34,720 bases of DNA, taken from NCBI GenBank assembly GCA_022712895.1, contig JAFLJS010000058.1:1-34720 (forward strand), in the 5' to 3' direction. Made by a program: the position numbers and the translations under genes. Of the stretch, positions 34,114 to 34,720 are shown one piece after another. The number at the start of each line of letters is the position of its first letter. The first letter of the stretch is position 1. The notes beneath the pieces are model-generated. The model was not told the DNA's origin and ran no database searches. It saw only the letters and a list, made by a program, of their open reading frames with translations. The DNA is from Desulfocapsa sp. (GTDB lineage Bacteria > Desulfobacterota > Desulfobulbia > Desulfobulbales > Desulfocapsaceae).

Positions 34114-34720
34114 ATGAAAAAAGCAATCCATACCCACCAGGATCATGGCCATACCCAGACAGACCATTTCACAGATCCGGTCTGCGGCATGAGAACAGAA
34201 GATCCATCTGCTTTCAGCCAATACAAACACAAGGGCAGCAATTATTATTTCTGTAGTGATCATTGTCTTGCCAAATTTAAAGAAGAACCTGGCAACTATG
34301 AGACGGGCAAGATGAAAAAATGTGCCCATGCAGAGCACGGAGAAAAAGAGGATAAGCAAAACTCCCCTGCTGCGCACTCGCATTCCGGGGACAACTCCTA
34401 TACCTGCCCCATGCATCCCGAGATAGTACAAGACACACCCGGTAGCTGCCCCAAGTGCGGCATGGCTCTTGAGCCGCAAACCATTTCCCTGGCAGGTGAG
34501 GAAGAAACCCCTGAATATGAGTATATGAAAAAACGCTTCATCTTTGGAGCGATTCTCACCGTCCCCCTGGTTTTCATCGCCATGCGCGAAATGCTCCCCG
34601 GTGGACACCTCATTGCCAACCTGGGTTCAACCAGAACACTTGGCTGGTGGGAGTTTTTCCTGGCCACACCCGTTGTTCTCTGGGCTGGCTGGCCCTTTTA
34701 CATCCGGGGTGTCCAATCGG
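34114..34720 (+). CDS. copA: Copper-type P1B ATPase with YHS and metal-binding domains, N-terminal part
   Basis: The frame starts at ATG 34114 behind GGAGGT (7-base spacing) and runs 202 codons to the window edge. It has a His-rich start, a YHS domain (about 20-63, DPVCGM and YYFCSDHCLAKF), a second His-rich linker, and a heavy-metal binding domain (YTCPMHPEIVQDTPGSCPKCGMALE, about 96-120), then a first membrane segment (about 141-160) and a second (about 180-200). This is the N-terminal layout of copper-translocating P-type ATPases of the CopA/CopB type. It exports copper from the cytoplasm, and the YHS and metal-binding domains probably bind the metal on entry. The ATP-binding part lies outside the window, so the gene symbol is provisional. 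Its regulation appears to be by sigma-54, see the promoter entry. Confidence 0.9.
   Translation, partial: MKKAIHTHQDHGHTQTDHFTDPVCGMRTEDPSAFSQYKHKGSNYYFCSDHCLAKFKEEPGNYETGKMKKCAHAEHGEKEDKQNSPAAHSHSGDNSYTCPMHPEIVQDTPGSCPKCGMALEPQTISLAGEEETPEYEYMKKRFIFGAILTVPLVFIAMREMLPGGHLIANLGSTRTLGWWEFFLATPVVLWAGWPFYIRGVQS

Noticed and set aside
33988-34608. 206-codon open frame on the minus strand opposite the copper ATPase
   Set aside because: The plus strand carries clear YHS and metal-binding motifs with a strong ribosome binding site; the minus frame is a shadow with no recognisable sequence.
1-34720. CRISPR array or known anti-phage system
   Set aside because: No regularly spaced repeats, cas genes or defence gene sets were seen; SbcCD is housekeeping and the RhuM gene is dead.

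Overview
The window looks like a chromosomal segment of a mesophilic or psychrophilic sulfate-reducing or related bacterium of the Desulfobacterota, most likely the Desulfobulbales. This is an inference from gene content and general sequence style: moderate G+C, many sigma-54-type and repeat features, a glycolytic gap-rimI-pgk-tpiA-secG-tRNA-Leu string, and an IS relic and intergenic repeats of a kind I associate with that group. No database search was possible.

Layout. (1) 1-1.7 kb, minus strand: a likely metal-handling cluster with a His-rich exported protein, a HupE/UreJ-type membrane protein and the N-terminus of a 'transmembrane anchor' protein that runs off the window. Two inverted copies of a MITE-like element sit between the last two. 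(2) 1.9-6.6 kb, minus strand: a TPR protein, a PepSY-type membrane protein, a DUF4920 protein and an 800-residue hybrid sensor kinase. (3) 6.6-11 kb: a gene-poor accessory stretch around one secreted alkylsulfatase, with a transposase relic, a RhuM-family relic and further copies of the element. (4) 11-15.7 kb, plus strand: a KTSC-domain protein followed by sbcD and sbcC. (5) 16-20.4 kb, minus strand: gap, rimI, pgk, tpiA, secG and tRNA-Leu(GAG), closed by a strong hairpin terminator. (6) 20.5-22 kb, plus strand: sfsA-queC, converging on the minus-strand group htpG, lipoprotein, pcm, yqaA-like, lepB, pyrB, pyrC (28.7-21.9 kb). (7) 28.9-30.3 kb: protoporphyrinogen oxidase. (8) 33.6-30.5 kb, minus strand: a signalling group of PilZ-like protein, PP2C phosphatase and a Ser/Thr kinase with a C-terminal FGE-like domain. 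(9) From 34.1 kb, plus strand: the start of a copper-type P1B ATPase with YHS and metal-binding domains.

The most interesting observations are in the non-coding DNA. A 170-bp element (132-301) is flanked by a perfect 11-bp direct repeat. A second copy (10747-10897) has an imperfect 11-bp duplication at its edges, and its removal joins the two halves of a decayed RhuM reading frame, so the element has moved. A separate hairpin repeat follows stop codons inside two minus-strand operons (rimI/pgk and lepB/pyrB, perhaps also pgk/tpiA) and appears to supply the last codons of rimI. Upstream of the copper ATPase is a well-matched sigma-54 -24/-12 promoter, preceded by two TGTC-N9-GACA dyads exactly 42 bp apart. 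This suggests enhancer-dependent control of metal export. The kinase/phosphatase/PilZ group beside it may also have a sigma-54 promoter.
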